Assembly: GCA_963930655.1 (NCBI GenBank)
Contig: OZ005621.1
Coordinates: 10,899,001-10,963,000 of the forward strand
Direction: 5' to 3'
Length of the DNA: 64,000 nt
DNA from: Myrica gale
Lineage: Eukaryota > Streptophyta > Magnoliopsida > Fagales > Myricaceae
Position numbers and translations under genes: made by a program. Every line of letters starts with the position of its first letter. Positions within the stretch are counted from its first letter, which is position 1. A model generated the notes under the pieces. The model had not been told where the DNA came from, did no database searches, and saw nothing but the letters and a program-made list of their open reading frames with translations. Positions 51,301-62,639 of the stretch are shown piece by piece.

Positions 51301-51723
51301 TCGACCGCTACAATTCATTTTCATAGACCGGTTCATTTAAAACCATGTTTTTGACCACTTTTAAACACCCAGTTTTAAAGGCTTACTTCCCATAAGGATA
51401 TAAAAGGTTTGAGAATATATTTGGGGTGTTTTGAAACCTTTAAAAACATTTTAATCTTTCAAACAAAAAATAAAACCTTTTATGGACATTTTGAAAGATA
51501 TGCAAGTGTGATTCACAATCCTTGTCAAAAGTGAAACAAAGAGTTACAAGGATTATACCTTAAGGTCTTGAAACTTCACTTTGAGCTCCTTGCATCTTCT
51601 TGTTCTTCTTTCTTCAAGTCTTTGGCTCTTTCATCAAGTCATCTTTGTCTTTGAAAATGTCCATTTTATAAATTTGATCCATTTATTAAAATCATCAAAA
51701 TCTCGATTGTGCACAAAAACCCA
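48329..51723 (-). mobile_element. Broken Ty1-copia retrotransposon inserted in MULE-2 copy B
   Basis: On the minus strand, in order: an LTR (50424-51723), a primer-binding site complementary to initiator Met tRNA (TGGTATCGGAGC at 50421-50410) and a gag-derived region starting with MTTSSFNNQVEGLSTLRSPR. A polypurine tract (AAAATGGGGGAGAT) lies just before 48502, and a partial second LTR occupies 48329-48502. The internal part is only about 1.9 kb and shows gag-type sequence but no recognisable pol, so the element is clearly broken, with several breaks. The LTR family is that of the solo LTR at 20244. Copy A lacks it, so insertion followed the duplication. Confidence 0.88.
50424..51723 (-). repeat. 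Copia LTR of the element at 48329-51723
   Basis: 1.3 kb. It shares blocks with 20244-21512, including the GGTTCGGC-A region and the CTCACTAAAGGAA region. The sequence outside it (51724-51815, with GTGGGATTCGGGGTATCACA) is not in copy A and looks like the end of another old repeat. Confidence 0.85.
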
Positions 51724-52529
51724 AAGTAAGGTCTCAATGTGGGACTTGACCCTTATAGAACTCATATCTCATTTATTCTCCTCTCCCACTCCAAGTGGGA
51801 TTCGGGGTATCACATGTGTCGTTGTAATGTCTATGGACCCTATATGTGAATGTAAACTTATTTTTTCAGTTATTGGGGAGATTGAATACTCCAATAGTGT
51901 ATGTTACCAGAAAACTTTGAAATTTTACTCTATTGATAGTAGGGTACAGTTTTGAATCAAACCCATTTGTATTTGTTTTGGTAATTGTTCTTCAATACAT
52001 AACTTATGAGATGAGGAACCCCAAATGAAATCAAAAATTGTTAATGCATTATTATTCTACGTGTAATAAGCCAATCCAACTGAGTAATGCATCCCAACCA
52101 AATGTGTTTGAACAATCAAAATATAGGTCTCGTTTCATAAACTCAAAATAGATTTGTCCCAACTAAACATTGTCATTCTCTTAACCTGCCAAACTCAATT
52201 TCCCATAACCTGCTAAACTCAATTTCTCATAACCTGCCAGGATGTACCAATTAGTCTAGCTACAAAGACAGAATCTCGAATCGCTCTTAGATCTTTCAAG
52301 TCTAGCTCTAATCCTTGGACATATAGTCCAAGTTTTATTCTGAATCCCAACTTGTTTCCCCACAAACCGATTCATTAGTTAACGTCTTATATGCTCTAAC
52401 ATTGTCAAAATTGGTTTCTCCATTACATCCTTTATCCAGGAGTTAAATGACTTGGCAATATTGTTCAATAACATATTGCATTTGCTGCCCCTGCCACCAT
52501 TGTTCAATAACGTATTTTGTTCGACTACA

Positions 52530-54641
52530 TACCCGAGCAGCGGATTCCAACTCTTCCTTGATGGCCTTCCCTTTGTACCCTTGACTCTTCACATTGGCAT
52601 GTAAATGCCACAAACAATGGTGAGACTCGGCGTCTGGTTGTAGTGCCTCAAAGGCATCACAAAGACCCTATGCCAAACAACATATTAAAAGCAAATAAGT
52701 ATCGAAAAAATATTATTTTAAGCCTATATATGTTACAGATTTCTATTAGTGATTAAATTTAGCAGAAAATGGGTGACAATTTTGAAAATGTGTCAAGATA
52801 GAAAGTAATGCCAGAAACTCCCAATTCAGGCCTAATATAAATTAGCTTTACCTTTTGTCGATCAGACATCTAGATCCAAGCATCTGTATCCTTCAACCCA
52901 ATATCCTCCACCAAAATGGTAAGAAACCTCTTCCATGACATCCTACACTCTAACTCTACAATGGCCATTGTAATTGGGAACATGTTATCATTGGCATCCT
53001 TCCCCACTGTGCATAAAATTTGTCCTCCAAGCGGCCCCTTAAGATGACACCAATCAACAAATATGATTGACCTACAGCCAAGCAAGAACCCACACTTACA
53101 CGCATCAAATCTCACGTATATCCTTTGAAAGAAGACCCCATCCTTAACAATCTTCACGCAATTACCCACATTCCATTTGTAAAATGCTACAGCGTAGTCA
53201 TACACAAAGTTATATTGGTCCACATGTTTCCCATACACCATCTCAAGACCCAAGTTCTTTGCTCGATACATATGATTTTTCGAGACTTGAACATGAAAGT
53301 CCCCCCGTATATGCTGCTCTAAGGCAGTTGGTGGCAGATTCGGGTTGTCTCTTATTTGCTCAACATAATGAGCAGCACTAAATCGATGACTGAGTCTACT
53401 ATTCTTGTGGTGTGCCCCACAGTTGTGCTGACTAAGAAACTTCTTCACTTGAAATGACTCCCATCGGTTCATCCACAAGGCTTGGACTAGCCACGGACAC
53501 GAAGACCTCCTATAAATGGCCTTAACTCGCAGCTTGTCGTTCTTCAAAAATTTGTAACCAAATTTTGTCTGTATAACATACAAATTCAGTGCTTCCTTGA
53601 AAAGTGCAACGTCTTTGAAGTTCAACCCATTTTCCATCTGAATTTGTCTCGTCAGGTCTTTCTTACAGAAGTCAGGGTACCGTATATTGCAAGGACGATC
53701 ACTATCGAAGCCCGCATCTTCACTTGTGCTACCAACCTCCTCTGTTATAACTCCATCATCAACCCCATCATTTGTTGTGTTATCCACACTACCACCACAA
53801 CCAAACCATTCAACAACATCTTTAGCTTGAGATGTAGTTGCCTCGGAATGAGATGAGGGCTCACTCTCTCTACTTGCAATTGGCCTTTTCTTTGTCACCT
53901 TCATCTTCCCCTTATCAGCACCTTTACTAACTGAATCCTCTGAAAATTCTTCTTCCAAGTCATAGTCTACATCATTCCCTAATGAGTACAGTTCAGGCTG
54001 CCCTTCCCCTTCATTAGGTCATACATGTCACTCAATCTGTCACATTCAGTTTCAGAATTAGAACCACTATTTTCAGATTCAGTGTTCGTTACAACACCTT
54101 CATTCCCTCCCAAGTCCTCATCCAATCCCTCGCCTTGCCCATCTTTCAATCCCTCACCCAACCCATCTCCTATTACCCATCCTTCACCCTGCCCATCTCC
54201 CAATCCCTCACCATGCCCATCTTTTAATCCTTCACCCAATCCCTCTCTCAAATCATCTCTCAAGCGTTCACCACAGTCTGAATCGAGTGACAGTGGAGTT
54301 AAAAGAAGTGGAGACTGGACCAAATCCGGTACGTCCATGTCATGCTCCAAGTATATATGGAGGTCATCCCGGACATTACTCGGAATAATTCTATCAATCA
54401 CCCTCAACACATCAGCATCAATTTCCAGAACAGGCATTGAATCCACAAATGAGTCCCGACCAAACTTGCAGCATATTCTCTTCACATTGTTGTACTTCAA
54501 TTCCACCTTTACTTGTTTCAATATATGCGTCGCGATTATGTAGTCTTGATCCAGATCACCAAGAAATGTGACCTCACCACCTACATAAGCTCCTTTCACA
54601 AAGTTCATCGATCCACCATGATAAAGTAACAATCTGACCAT
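52530..54641 (-). pseudogene. MULE-2 transposase, copy B (C-terminal part missing)
   Basis: The start at 54641 ([14 protein letters not shown]) follows an acceptor (tattgcag). PB1-like part with [17 protein letters not shown]. Linker with Glu/Gly repeats (GEGLGDGQGEG and GDGLGEGLKDGQGEG). After a stop near 53980 the frame continues from 53958 for 362 codons, with an acidic Ser-rich stretch and KDLTRQIQMENGLNFKDVAL opening the MuDR domain. CPWLVQALWMNRWESFQVKK and NCGAHHKNSRLSHRFSAAHY follow. The MULE catalytic domain begins at DWCHLKGPLGGQILCTVG and ends at LKDTDAWI. A short further exon near 52660-52540 (GLCDAFEALQPDAESHHCLW) continues the core. SWIM and zinc-knuckle parts are absent, owing to a copy-specific deletion. 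It is the best open copy of the family here but incomplete. Confidence 0.88.
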
Positions 54642-54775
54642 CTGCAATAAATACAAGACTTATCAGGTATGGTCTCATCATGCCAGCATAAGAAACTACA
54701 AGCAAGACATGCAAAAATAAAAACTGCAAATAAGCCATGCAAAAATAAATGCAAATAAGACATGTTTAACCATAA

Positions 54776-55937
54776 GCTTTTGCATACTCAACAAGCCTTG
54801 TAAAAAGAAATCCAGAATTGTATGGATAAGCCATGTGAAAGTCAATAGTTCACGTGTGAATCTGTCAAAAATCCAGAACTATATGGAGAGCTCCAATTGT
54901 CACCCATATACTAAACAAGCCATGCAAAAAGAAATGCAAAATGCAAATAAGCCATGCAAAACAAGCTGTGGGAAAATAATGAGCAACTTACAAGCCATGC
55001 AAAGAGACGTAGTGCAAAACTTTTAAAATTTAACAATGACAGAAAATTAAAGAGGACCACTACGTTTAATTGAGATAACATATAGTCCCTCTTCCCGCAA
55101 TGCACCTTCAACCAACACAATGACAAAGACAGGTACCTAACAAGAGAAGACAAAAAAATAGTAGGGTCCCACATGAATTATGCACTTTCAATTGTACACT
55201 TAAACAATATCTGCACGTTCAAGTTTCCTTTCCCCCAAACTGAAGGGTCCCAAAGAATATTTAAGCAAAGAGACAAATACCAAAATTTTCAAATATAATA
55301 TCTAAGAAAGTGCTCACCAACATATACATTTCATCCTCACCTTGACTATATAACTGACCCCACACCACCCCAACTATATAATTAGGTAATTAAGATGTTG
55401 TAATGTAGGTCCCATGCCACCCTAACGAAGAGACAAAAGCATAGGCATATGGGAAAGAGACCATTCAACACAATACAAAAAGGGGATATGTAAAAAATAA
55501 CTACTATAAATATCACGCACGCACGCAACATACAAAAATAGATCCATCTCAAGGAAAATAAAAACGCAATACAAAAGGGAATATGTAAAAAATAACTGCT
55601 ATAAATATCATGCAAGCAACCTTCGTAAACAGACCCATCTCAAAGGAAAAAATGGTAGAAAATGCCTATATTTGGGAAGCCAACTACACAACAGTTCTCC
55701 TATTTCAGACGATGGAAACCGTGAAGAACAGTATTCTTATTTCAGACAATGATTTAGCAAATAAATGAAGCCAATACCTTCGGTGGATAGAGCTTGAAGA
55801 CGTTGATGACGACGCTAGTTGTAATTCTATTCAATGGAATTTGAGGTATTTGAGAGCTTAGGGTTCGTCGTGGGTCGCGGGATCTAATTTGAGCATAATC
55901 TGTTCATTTGTTATGCGAGGGGGCAGGGGAAATAAGC
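54776..55937. other. MULE-2 copy B 5' region of the transposase
   Basis: Many AAGCCATGCAAAA-type short units at 54690-55010, and a near-duplicate of about 100 bp (CAATACAAAARGGRATATGTAAAAAATAACT) at 55470 and 55565. Non-coding; presumably the element's promoter and leader. Confidence 0.45.
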
Positions 55938-56190
55938 CAATGTAGACGTGGCGTGGTAATATGTCAATTGGACACATGTCTCGTTGTGAAGGGATGGTGA
56001 CGTAGATTAATAGGCTACGTTTGCGTTCTTTGCCACGGAGTTGGGCCTGACTTGAGGGAAGGCCTTTCAAGTCAAGCCTTAAAAAAAGACAAAGCCCAAG
56101 GACCTCTGTGGAACGAATGAAAGCTCAGGGACCAATATGAAAAAAGTTCAAACCCCAAGGACTAGCATGTACATTTTTCCAAAATATAAT
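55938..56190. repeat. MULE-2 right terminal inverted repeat
   Basis: Partner of 47120-47340. It ends at AAAATATAAT, followed by the direct flank match TTACTCTTATGGCTTTAG. Confidence 0.83.
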
Positions 56191-57324
56191 TTACTCTTAT
56201 GGCTTTAGTTTCGGTTCCAAACATACAAACAATTTCATCTTCTTCCCAAACAAGATTTGCCAAACATATTGTTTCACAAACTCTCCTTAAACTTCACTCT
56301 CCAAACATGCCGTATGCCCTTATCTTAAGACCCCACCTTTATGGTGCAGGCAAGGTTGAATCTAGGTCTCTTGTGCAACCGTGAATCAATTTCAAAACAT
56401 AAAATGAGAAATAAGTTACTGTGGGTTATAGAAGGCCTCCAAAAATGATAATCCAGCCGACAATAAGAGAAAAACAAGTGGCATTAGAGGCAAAGCCCAG
56501 GGAGGCTAGCGGAGTCGTGGCCTCCAAACCTCTAAAAGTTCCCTAAAATGCAGCATATTTTACTCCTTTTTAATGGATATTTGAATTTTTTTTACGTTTT
56601 ATTCAGTTTGGCTCTTATAAAGTCTTTTTCTTGTAATTGACCCTCCCAATAATTAATTCCAGTCTTTATCCGTGGCTTAAGTTTCATATTCATTATCTGA
56701 TAAACATGTTGAAGGAGAACATAGCTCTACATTTTTCCTACTAGTCAACAAAACTCTGCCATAGAAAAAAACACAACATAACTCTGCCGAGTTGTTTTGT
56801 TCAAGGGGCATTTATGTCATTTGATATGGGCAAACAACACGTGGAAAGCATGTGGGGGCAATTCTGCCTGTTTAAATGGTAGATTTAACTGGGGGCGAGG
56901 ATTGAAGAGTTTTGAAACTTAAAGGTCTCAAATCGCCGTTTTCAAAATAACGGGTACTGGTTTGATTTTTGTCCATAAATATAGGGCTAACTATGATTTT
57001 TCCCTAAACAAAAGACCTAAATTAAAACATGATTAAAACATGTAGTCACCATTAGAATGCTGCTCTATGCTCTAGGGAAAAAATAAAAAATAAAAATAAA
57101 AATGACAAAGGACTCACCAAAGTAGGCAAAAAAAAAAAGGAATGAATGATAGGAAATTAGGAATTTCATTCTTTTGCTCTTCCTTCAAAACTCCGAGTAG
57201 TTCTGTATTTTCAATCTTCTGTTGTATTCTAAGCCTACGAACTAGTAATTTTATAAAGATATCAATACAATAAAAAAAATGTCATCGGAAATGGCCAATT
57301 TAAGCCTACTTAGTAGGAAGTTGA
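56191..57324. other. Unassigned DNA with half of a MITE
   Basis: 56800-57006 matches one half of the 57921 MITE family (GGGGCGAGGATTGAAGAGTT ... GGGCTAACTATGATTTTTCC). Elsewhere nothing identified. Confidence 0.4.
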
Positions 57325-57712
57325 GAAAAAAAATACTTTTTACCCACTAACTACAATGTGTTTTGTATTTTGCGCCATAAATTATTACACCCACAAATTA
57401 TCCATCATAACACATTGCACCCCGTCATCTATTTTTTTCTATCAAAATGAACGGAAATTGAGTTTTTAAAATAAGAAATTTCTATTATGCTCTATAAAGT
57501 CAAATAGCATGTTACATTTAAGGGTATAATTGTTATTTCGTTAACAAATAATAATTTCCGTCCAATTTGACTGAAAAAATAGACGGATGGTGCAATGTGT
57601 TAAGGATTGTAGTTTATAGGTGTAATGTCTCAAATGTGATAGTTTATGGTGTAAAGTGGAAAATCTGTAGCAGTTCATGGGTGAATTTTTTTTCCTAATA
57701 ACTTTATTAAGA
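57325..57712. mobile_element. MITE with long imperfect inverted repeats
   Basis: The arms share CATAACACATTGCACC, GGTGTAATG..., and TAGTTTATGGTGTAAAGTG-type units in inverse orientation. The centre includes a Mu-like TTCCGTCCAATTTGACTG. Related in style to 14587-14853 (cannot-be-counted column of CACC/GGTG boxes) but not identical. Borders approximate. Confidence 0.65.
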
Positions 57713-57920
57713 AATTTTAGAAGAAAACGTCATTGTACGCCTCATATATATGGGTAAAAGTCAAATTGGATTGTATAGCAATTAATTTTTCTAATTCACA
57801 TCCCATAAGTTTTAAAAGATATCAATCATCGTTCTCCATTCGATTTGGCCATTAATTAAACTACATGAAAAATGACAAAAAGGCCCTCTAAGACAAGTTA
57901 CTAAAAACATTGAAAAACTT
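57713..57920. other. Short AT-rich spacer between two MITEs
   Basis: No feature identified. Confidence 0.3.
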
Positions 57921-58434
57921 GGGGTAAAGTCATAGTTAGCCCCCTATGTTTGGGCAAAAATCATAGTTAGCCCCATATTTTTGAATCCAACAATTTGGTA
58001 CACATAACTTTCACAACCTATCAAACTTAGCCCCCGTCTAAATCAGGTGTTAAGTCCGACGAAAATTCATGCAAAATGACCGAAATGCCCCTCCAAAGCT
58101 AAAATTTAAAATAAAATAAAATAAAATATAAATTTAAGAAATAAATTAAAATAAATATATTATTGAAATAGAGTTTCAATATAGTTTTATTTAAAAAATA
58201 TTAATTTTTGAAAAATATCATTTTTTATTTTTAATGAATTGTTTTAGTAATTTTATTTTGGAGGGGCATTTTGGTCATTTTTCATGTTTTTCCGTCTGAT
58301 TTAATGTCTAATTTAGACGGGGGGCGAATATTGATAGGTTTTGAAAGTTATGAGTATCAAATTGTTGGATTCAAAAATATGGGGCTAACTATGATTTTTG
58401 CCCAAACATAGGGGGCTAACTATGAGTTTACCCC
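57921..58434. mobile_element. MULE-type MITE, family 1, second copy
   Basis: Very long inverted arms start GGGGTAAAGTCATAGTTAGC and are mirrored to 58434. The 9-bp target duplication is gaaaaactt / gaaaaaatt (57912-57920 and 58435-58443, one mismatch). It is a sister of the copy nested in CACTA-1 (4341-4826), with the same central ACCCCTCCAAA / TTTGGAGGGGCATTTTGGTC motifs. Confidence 0.9.
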
Positions 58435-58443
58435 GAAAAAATT

Positions 58444-59119
58444 TTATATATATAAAGCAATATGTCTAAATAAAAATATCGAAATTCTACTTCATATTTA
58501 TTTTTATTTTCTATTTTTTCAACGAATGGTACTATTTCGATCACTTACGGTCTGATTTAACGATTGGAGAATAATAATTGATTCTTTTTAAAATTTATGG
58601 GGCATAATTAGATAAATTAAAAGTTATGGAATCAAATTTGATATTTATACTTGGCTCTGAGCACAGGTAGAGCAGACAACAAATCGATGAATATTTTTCT
58701 GATCCATGATAATGAAACCAAAAACTTACGCAGACAATTGCTATTATAACTTTACAGTCAAAAAGACCAAGATACATTATCCAAAGACTAACGTAAAGTT
58801 CAGAGTTACAAAAAGGAAAATAAAAAAGACACAATTACCATGAAAAACATAAACTTCATAAACCATATGAAGCAATAATGATCGAGGGCAGAAGAAACAT
58901 TAAATCAATCTAATGGATATGGGAATATTTGAAGCAATTGAGTCGCAAAATTCAGTTAGACATAAAAATTGTGTCAGGTTGTCACCACCTCATTATATTA
59001 TATAGCCTAGGGCATTGTAAATATCTAAGCCAGCGGAATTATGAGAATCCCATCGATGAAATTGTGGCACATCGAAGTCATCGGACGACAACTCTATATA
59101 TATATAGATATATATTTTC
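58444..59119. other. Unassigned AT-rich DNA
   Basis: No coding homology. A TATATATATATAGATATATA run lies near 59095-59115. Confidence 0.3.
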
Positions 59120-59620
59120 TAAGCAGCGAAACTTCATTTAAACCAAAAAACAGAGGTTCAAGGTGGCCCAAAACAATAATGGCGCCTCAATAAAACAGGA
59201 GGTAAAGCAGAAAGGGGAATTAAACCAACAAAACGCTTAGAGGTTGACCACTTAGCCAAGTAATCTGCAGAGAAATTAGCTTGGCGTGAAATTTTGAGAA
59301 CGCTCCGCGATGGATTGGAGGCCGTCATCTCACGGACGACTTCACAGGTAGCAGCTGTGGAACCAGATGTTGAGACGGAAGAGTCGCTGATGCTCGAGAT
59401 GGATAAAAGAGAATCACTCTCGAAATTTAACATGAGCAAGATGGCGAGAGGCTGCTTCTCCCATAGCCAGAAGTTCAGCTAAGAGAGGAGAAACCCGGGG
59501 TAAAATTTCAGAACGAGCCCAAAGAACTTCATGACCTTGGAAATCATGCAAGATGCAAGCCAAAGAAACAAAGGAGTCCCGGCGGACAGCAGCGCATCGG
59601 ACTACAACTTACAATCAAAA
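59120..59620 (-). pseudogene. LINE (L1-type) 3' fragment: RNase H domain
   Basis: The minus-strand reading begins RRDSFVSLACILHDFQGHEV near 59590, then LPRVSPLLAELLAMGEAASR. After a frame change it gives VKFESDSLL-like sequence (LMLNFESDSLLSISSISD), REMTASNPSRSVLKISRQAN and SADYLAKWSTSKRF. This is the RNase H fold found at the C-terminus of plant LINE pol proteins, with the Glu- and Asp-containing strands (LAELLA, ESDSLL) recognisable. Reverse transcriptase is absent. One or more frame changes show it is dead. A domesticated RNase H-like host fragment is less likely. Confidence 0.72.
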
Positions 59621-60638
59621 GACCAAGACTAACCAAATTTGAAAAAATAACAGCAATAACACATGCACACAGACTATATGAAATTAAAAGGAGCATTTGT
59701 GATCATCAATCCTCACACACACAGCATAATTGTGTGTCGGCCACTTAAAGATTGAAAGAAAAATAATTTTAATAATGTGTGTACGTGCAAGGTTTTTAAA
59801 CAAGTGTTTGAACTGAAAATAGTTTTACAAGTTCATTTACTGTATGATGTATTTGCTTACTGAGTATTGACTCATTTTTGTTTATGTTTTAAATGTCCAG
59901 ATTTAGAGGGAGACGAGTCTACGTGCCATGGAAGTTAGATGATGGAATAAGCCTAAAGTAAAGGACCTTAGAATCAGTGCATTAGTGCACCAAAATGTTG
60001 TTTTGAGATAATATAACTTCTAAGTTTTATTTAAACTACCATGAATTTGAGATTGTTTAAGTTTTAAATTTCTCACTATTTTTCTGATTCTGAGATCCTA
60101 TTATTTTATTTTACTAATGTACGTGTTGTGACATTCTTAATCCTATCCGAAAAGGAGGGTTTTACATAAAGATATTAAGAAAGATGGGGTAGTAGTTCCG
60201 AGGGTAAGTGCACCCACACTAAATGATGTTTCGCGAAGTCATGAACTTCTGAGGTTCACGTCTAGGTTATTATACAAATATATGATACATTTTCGACAGT
60301 AAAAGGGGAACAATTTCGAAGAGAATGCATAACCGTCACCGTAAAGGCTATATGGAGTGTAAGAAACATCAGCAAGTCTCACGCATTATACGCATGATGG
60401 CTCATTCATAATTTATCTTTTAGGTTCTTTGAAGAGAGTACACTTCATCCAGTTAATACGTGTGCATTATATACATAAGTTCACTCATGTCATAAAGTCA
60501 CGCATGCACTAGAATTTATTAGGGCTTGACAATATCTTTCTAAAAATGTTAAAATGCATGAGATTCACCTCAAAACCTTACCTTCCACTTTTATAAGTCT
60601 ACAGCAAAAAGCCTTGGAACATTTACTCCAAAACTACC
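59621..60638. other. Unassigned DNA, with a possible gypsy LTR remnant
   Basis: At about 59840-60180 the plus strand carries CTTACTGAGTATTGACTCATTTTTG and a downstream GAGACGAGTCTACG block. It resembles the 3' half of Ty3-gypsy (Del/Tekay-like) LTRs, which often contain TTACTGAGT...ACTCA. No borders or target duplication were found, so it is only a suggestion. Confidence 0.3.
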
Positions 60639-60654
60639 CACTACAAAAAAAAGA

Positions 60655-60850
60655 GTCTATAGCGGCGGTCGGTGACCGCGGCTATAGGCCAAAAAAACGC
60701 TGCTATAGGTCATTTTGGCCTATAGCAACGGTTTTTTAGTGGCGGTCACGGCCGCCGCTATATCTCCGTCGCGATAGATATATAGCGGCGGTTTTCGGAA
60801 CCACTGGTGAAGACCTCGGGTCACGACCACCGCTATAGACCCGAACGCTT
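60655..60850. repeat. CACTA-2 left subterminal array
   Basis: Units such as TATAGCGGCGGT, GACCGCGGCTATAGG, GGCCGCCGCTATA and ACCACCGCTATAGACCC alternate in orientation and can form hairpins. Confidence 0.8.
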
Positions 60851-61397
60851 TTTTTGTCTTCCTTGCAACGTTTTTTTTTTTTGCTAGCATTTTAATGCAC
60901 TACTAATTTTATCCTATATTTTCATATACATGCTTTTTTAATCGGTAATACAAATTTATTTTAATAATTATAATTTATTGAATGTAAAAACTTAAAGATC
61001 AAGGATAATAAAACAAAAGATACTTCATCATTGATTAATACCGTTTTACAACAAATACAAGAATTTCTACAAGTAATTTAAATAGTAACAAGTTTCTAAT
61101 ATAAAATAATAATAAGTAAGGACCAACTAAAATATTCAAATACAACACAATAAACAAGGGCGAATTTTTATCTTCCTCATTTTACACATCAACCTCCTCC
61201 ATCTTCCTCATTTAAACCACGATATACCTGAAATTATTGGAGAAAGTAAGATGCAATTTGTCACAAAGCAGCAATAAATTGACAGAAGATCAACAATCAA
61301 GAAGAACGTACAATGCTAAAAAAGAGCCTTATGCAGAATTATGGTATACAGTACACTAATTAGACAGAAACAGGGTACAAATAATCAAGGTCCTCAC

Positions 61398-62026
61398 CTG
61401 CTGGTAACTATGGAAGCAGAACCCAGCCAGGACTGATCTCACAAATAGTTCTTTTACATTTAAACCTTGATTTGCCTAAAGCAAACGAAAAAGAAATGTT
61501 TAATGCCGGATGTTTTCTTCATTACTTTATTGATCATTCATAGTAATACTACGTGAGTGTAACCTCTAAAGATTCAAATCTGTTACTTACAGCGGATTGC
61601 AGGTATGAGGGAGAAAACTTAAGGCCTTCCAAGAAAATAGCCACAGGAACCAACAACATAAAAGAAATAATCGTTATTACTGAGAACAGATTGATGTTGT
61701 CCAAAGTTTCCTGTAATGAATAAAATACTAGTTATAGGCCATTTCTAAAGAATCTTGTTAGACAACACAGAAGAGATGATTCTACAATAACTTGACTAGA
61801 CTTTACAGATTTCACTAAATAACTGTCCAACTGCTATGTAAGTGAACTTATGGTGCTTTAGTTTGTATCAATACTGTAACTTGGAGACCTATGGTGATTC
61901 AAAGGCATAAGAACATATTTAGATTGCATCTGGATTCTGTACCTCTTCCTTAACCATGAACTTTTTGCTGAATACATTACGGGATTGGTTTGTCAGATTG
62001 GAAGCCATTGCACTGCAAAGCCAGTC
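61398..62026 (-). pseudogene. Captured phosphoenolpyruvate/phosphate translocator (PPT) gene fragment, three exons with introns
   Basis: Minus-strand exons: 62026-61943, 61710-61591 and 61475-61398, each bordered by AG acceptors and GT donors. Exon 1 reads SAMASNLTNQSRNVFSKKFM, VKEE. Exon 2 (40 codons, open) reads [20 protein letters not shown] ... [15 protein letters not shown]. Exon 3 (26 codons) reads ANQGLNVKELFVRSVLAGFC, FHSYQQ. These match consecutive internal parts of plastid-envelope PPT/triose-phosphate-translocator-family proteins (SAMASNLTNQSRNV, FTPSYIQSAG, CFHAYQQ). A base is missing in exon 1 just before SAMAS compared with the family's GFWSAMAS. Upstream and downstream exons of the translocator were not found. 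Retained introns show capture from genomic DNA, not from mRNA. A transporter function is not possible from this fragment. Confidence 0.87.
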
Positions 62027-62639
62027 CTGTTTCAACACGAGGGCAAGTCGAATGTTAGTATCCAGGTTCTATCTGAAGAAACCTCCATGCACAAAGGAAA
62101 TGTGTTTGCATACTACTTAATTGAGACAACTGTAGTTTGGTCTCTTACCAATTTATTTAAGAAATGACTTAGTTGAAAACTGCAACCATGGACTGTTAGT
62201 GTATTAGCTTATTACTAAGATGTGAAAGAAATACAATAGAAGTGAGGAGGACGAGGCATGTAATTCAATTGTCCTCCGCTTATGCAAGATGAGGTGGAAA
62301 CAAAATTAACGCAGCCCTCAATAAAGAGGTTGAACCTTCAAACTCAATCTATATCCTACGGAAATTACAGTGGGCCCATGGGAAGTGTAAAAATCTCCTT
62401 TCAATGAAGCAGAGGAAAAATCTACATTACCCCTTCCCTCCTTTTACATAATCAAACAAAACACAAACAACTAAAGAGCAGACCTTTGCCAAAACCAATA
62501 AGTTACACAAATTTAGCTCGTATCAGTTCCTTGATACATACATAAGAGCATAAACCACTTAGGAGCATGAACTACTAATCTATTAATTCCAGTCAGCAAA
62601 AGTAATATTTAGGATAGAATTACTAACCAGTCTTCTTGG

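Larger units (their letters stand above)
47120..56190. mobile_element. MULE-2 copy B: Mutator-like element with both terminal repeats and two convergent genes
   Basis: Terminal inverted repeats lie at about 47120-47340 and 55938-56190. They share AAAATGTACATG, GGTTTGAACTTTTT, CAAGTCAGGC, CTCCRTGRC and TCACAACGAGAC. The element is flanked by an 18-bp direct match (TACTCTTATGGCTYTAGT at 47102-47119 and 56192-56209), longer than the usual 9-11 bp of MULEs. A GRF gene on the plus strand (47753-48301) faces a transposase on the minus strand (54641 to about 52530). A copia remnant is inserted between them, and the transposase C-terminal part is missing. Confidence 0.85.

Noticed and set aside
54025-54543. 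Plus-strand open frame of 172 codons with PSPCPSFNPSPNPSP repeats
   Set aside because: It is the opposite-strand image of the Glu/Gly repeat linker of the MULE-2 transposase, which has matching domains on both sides.
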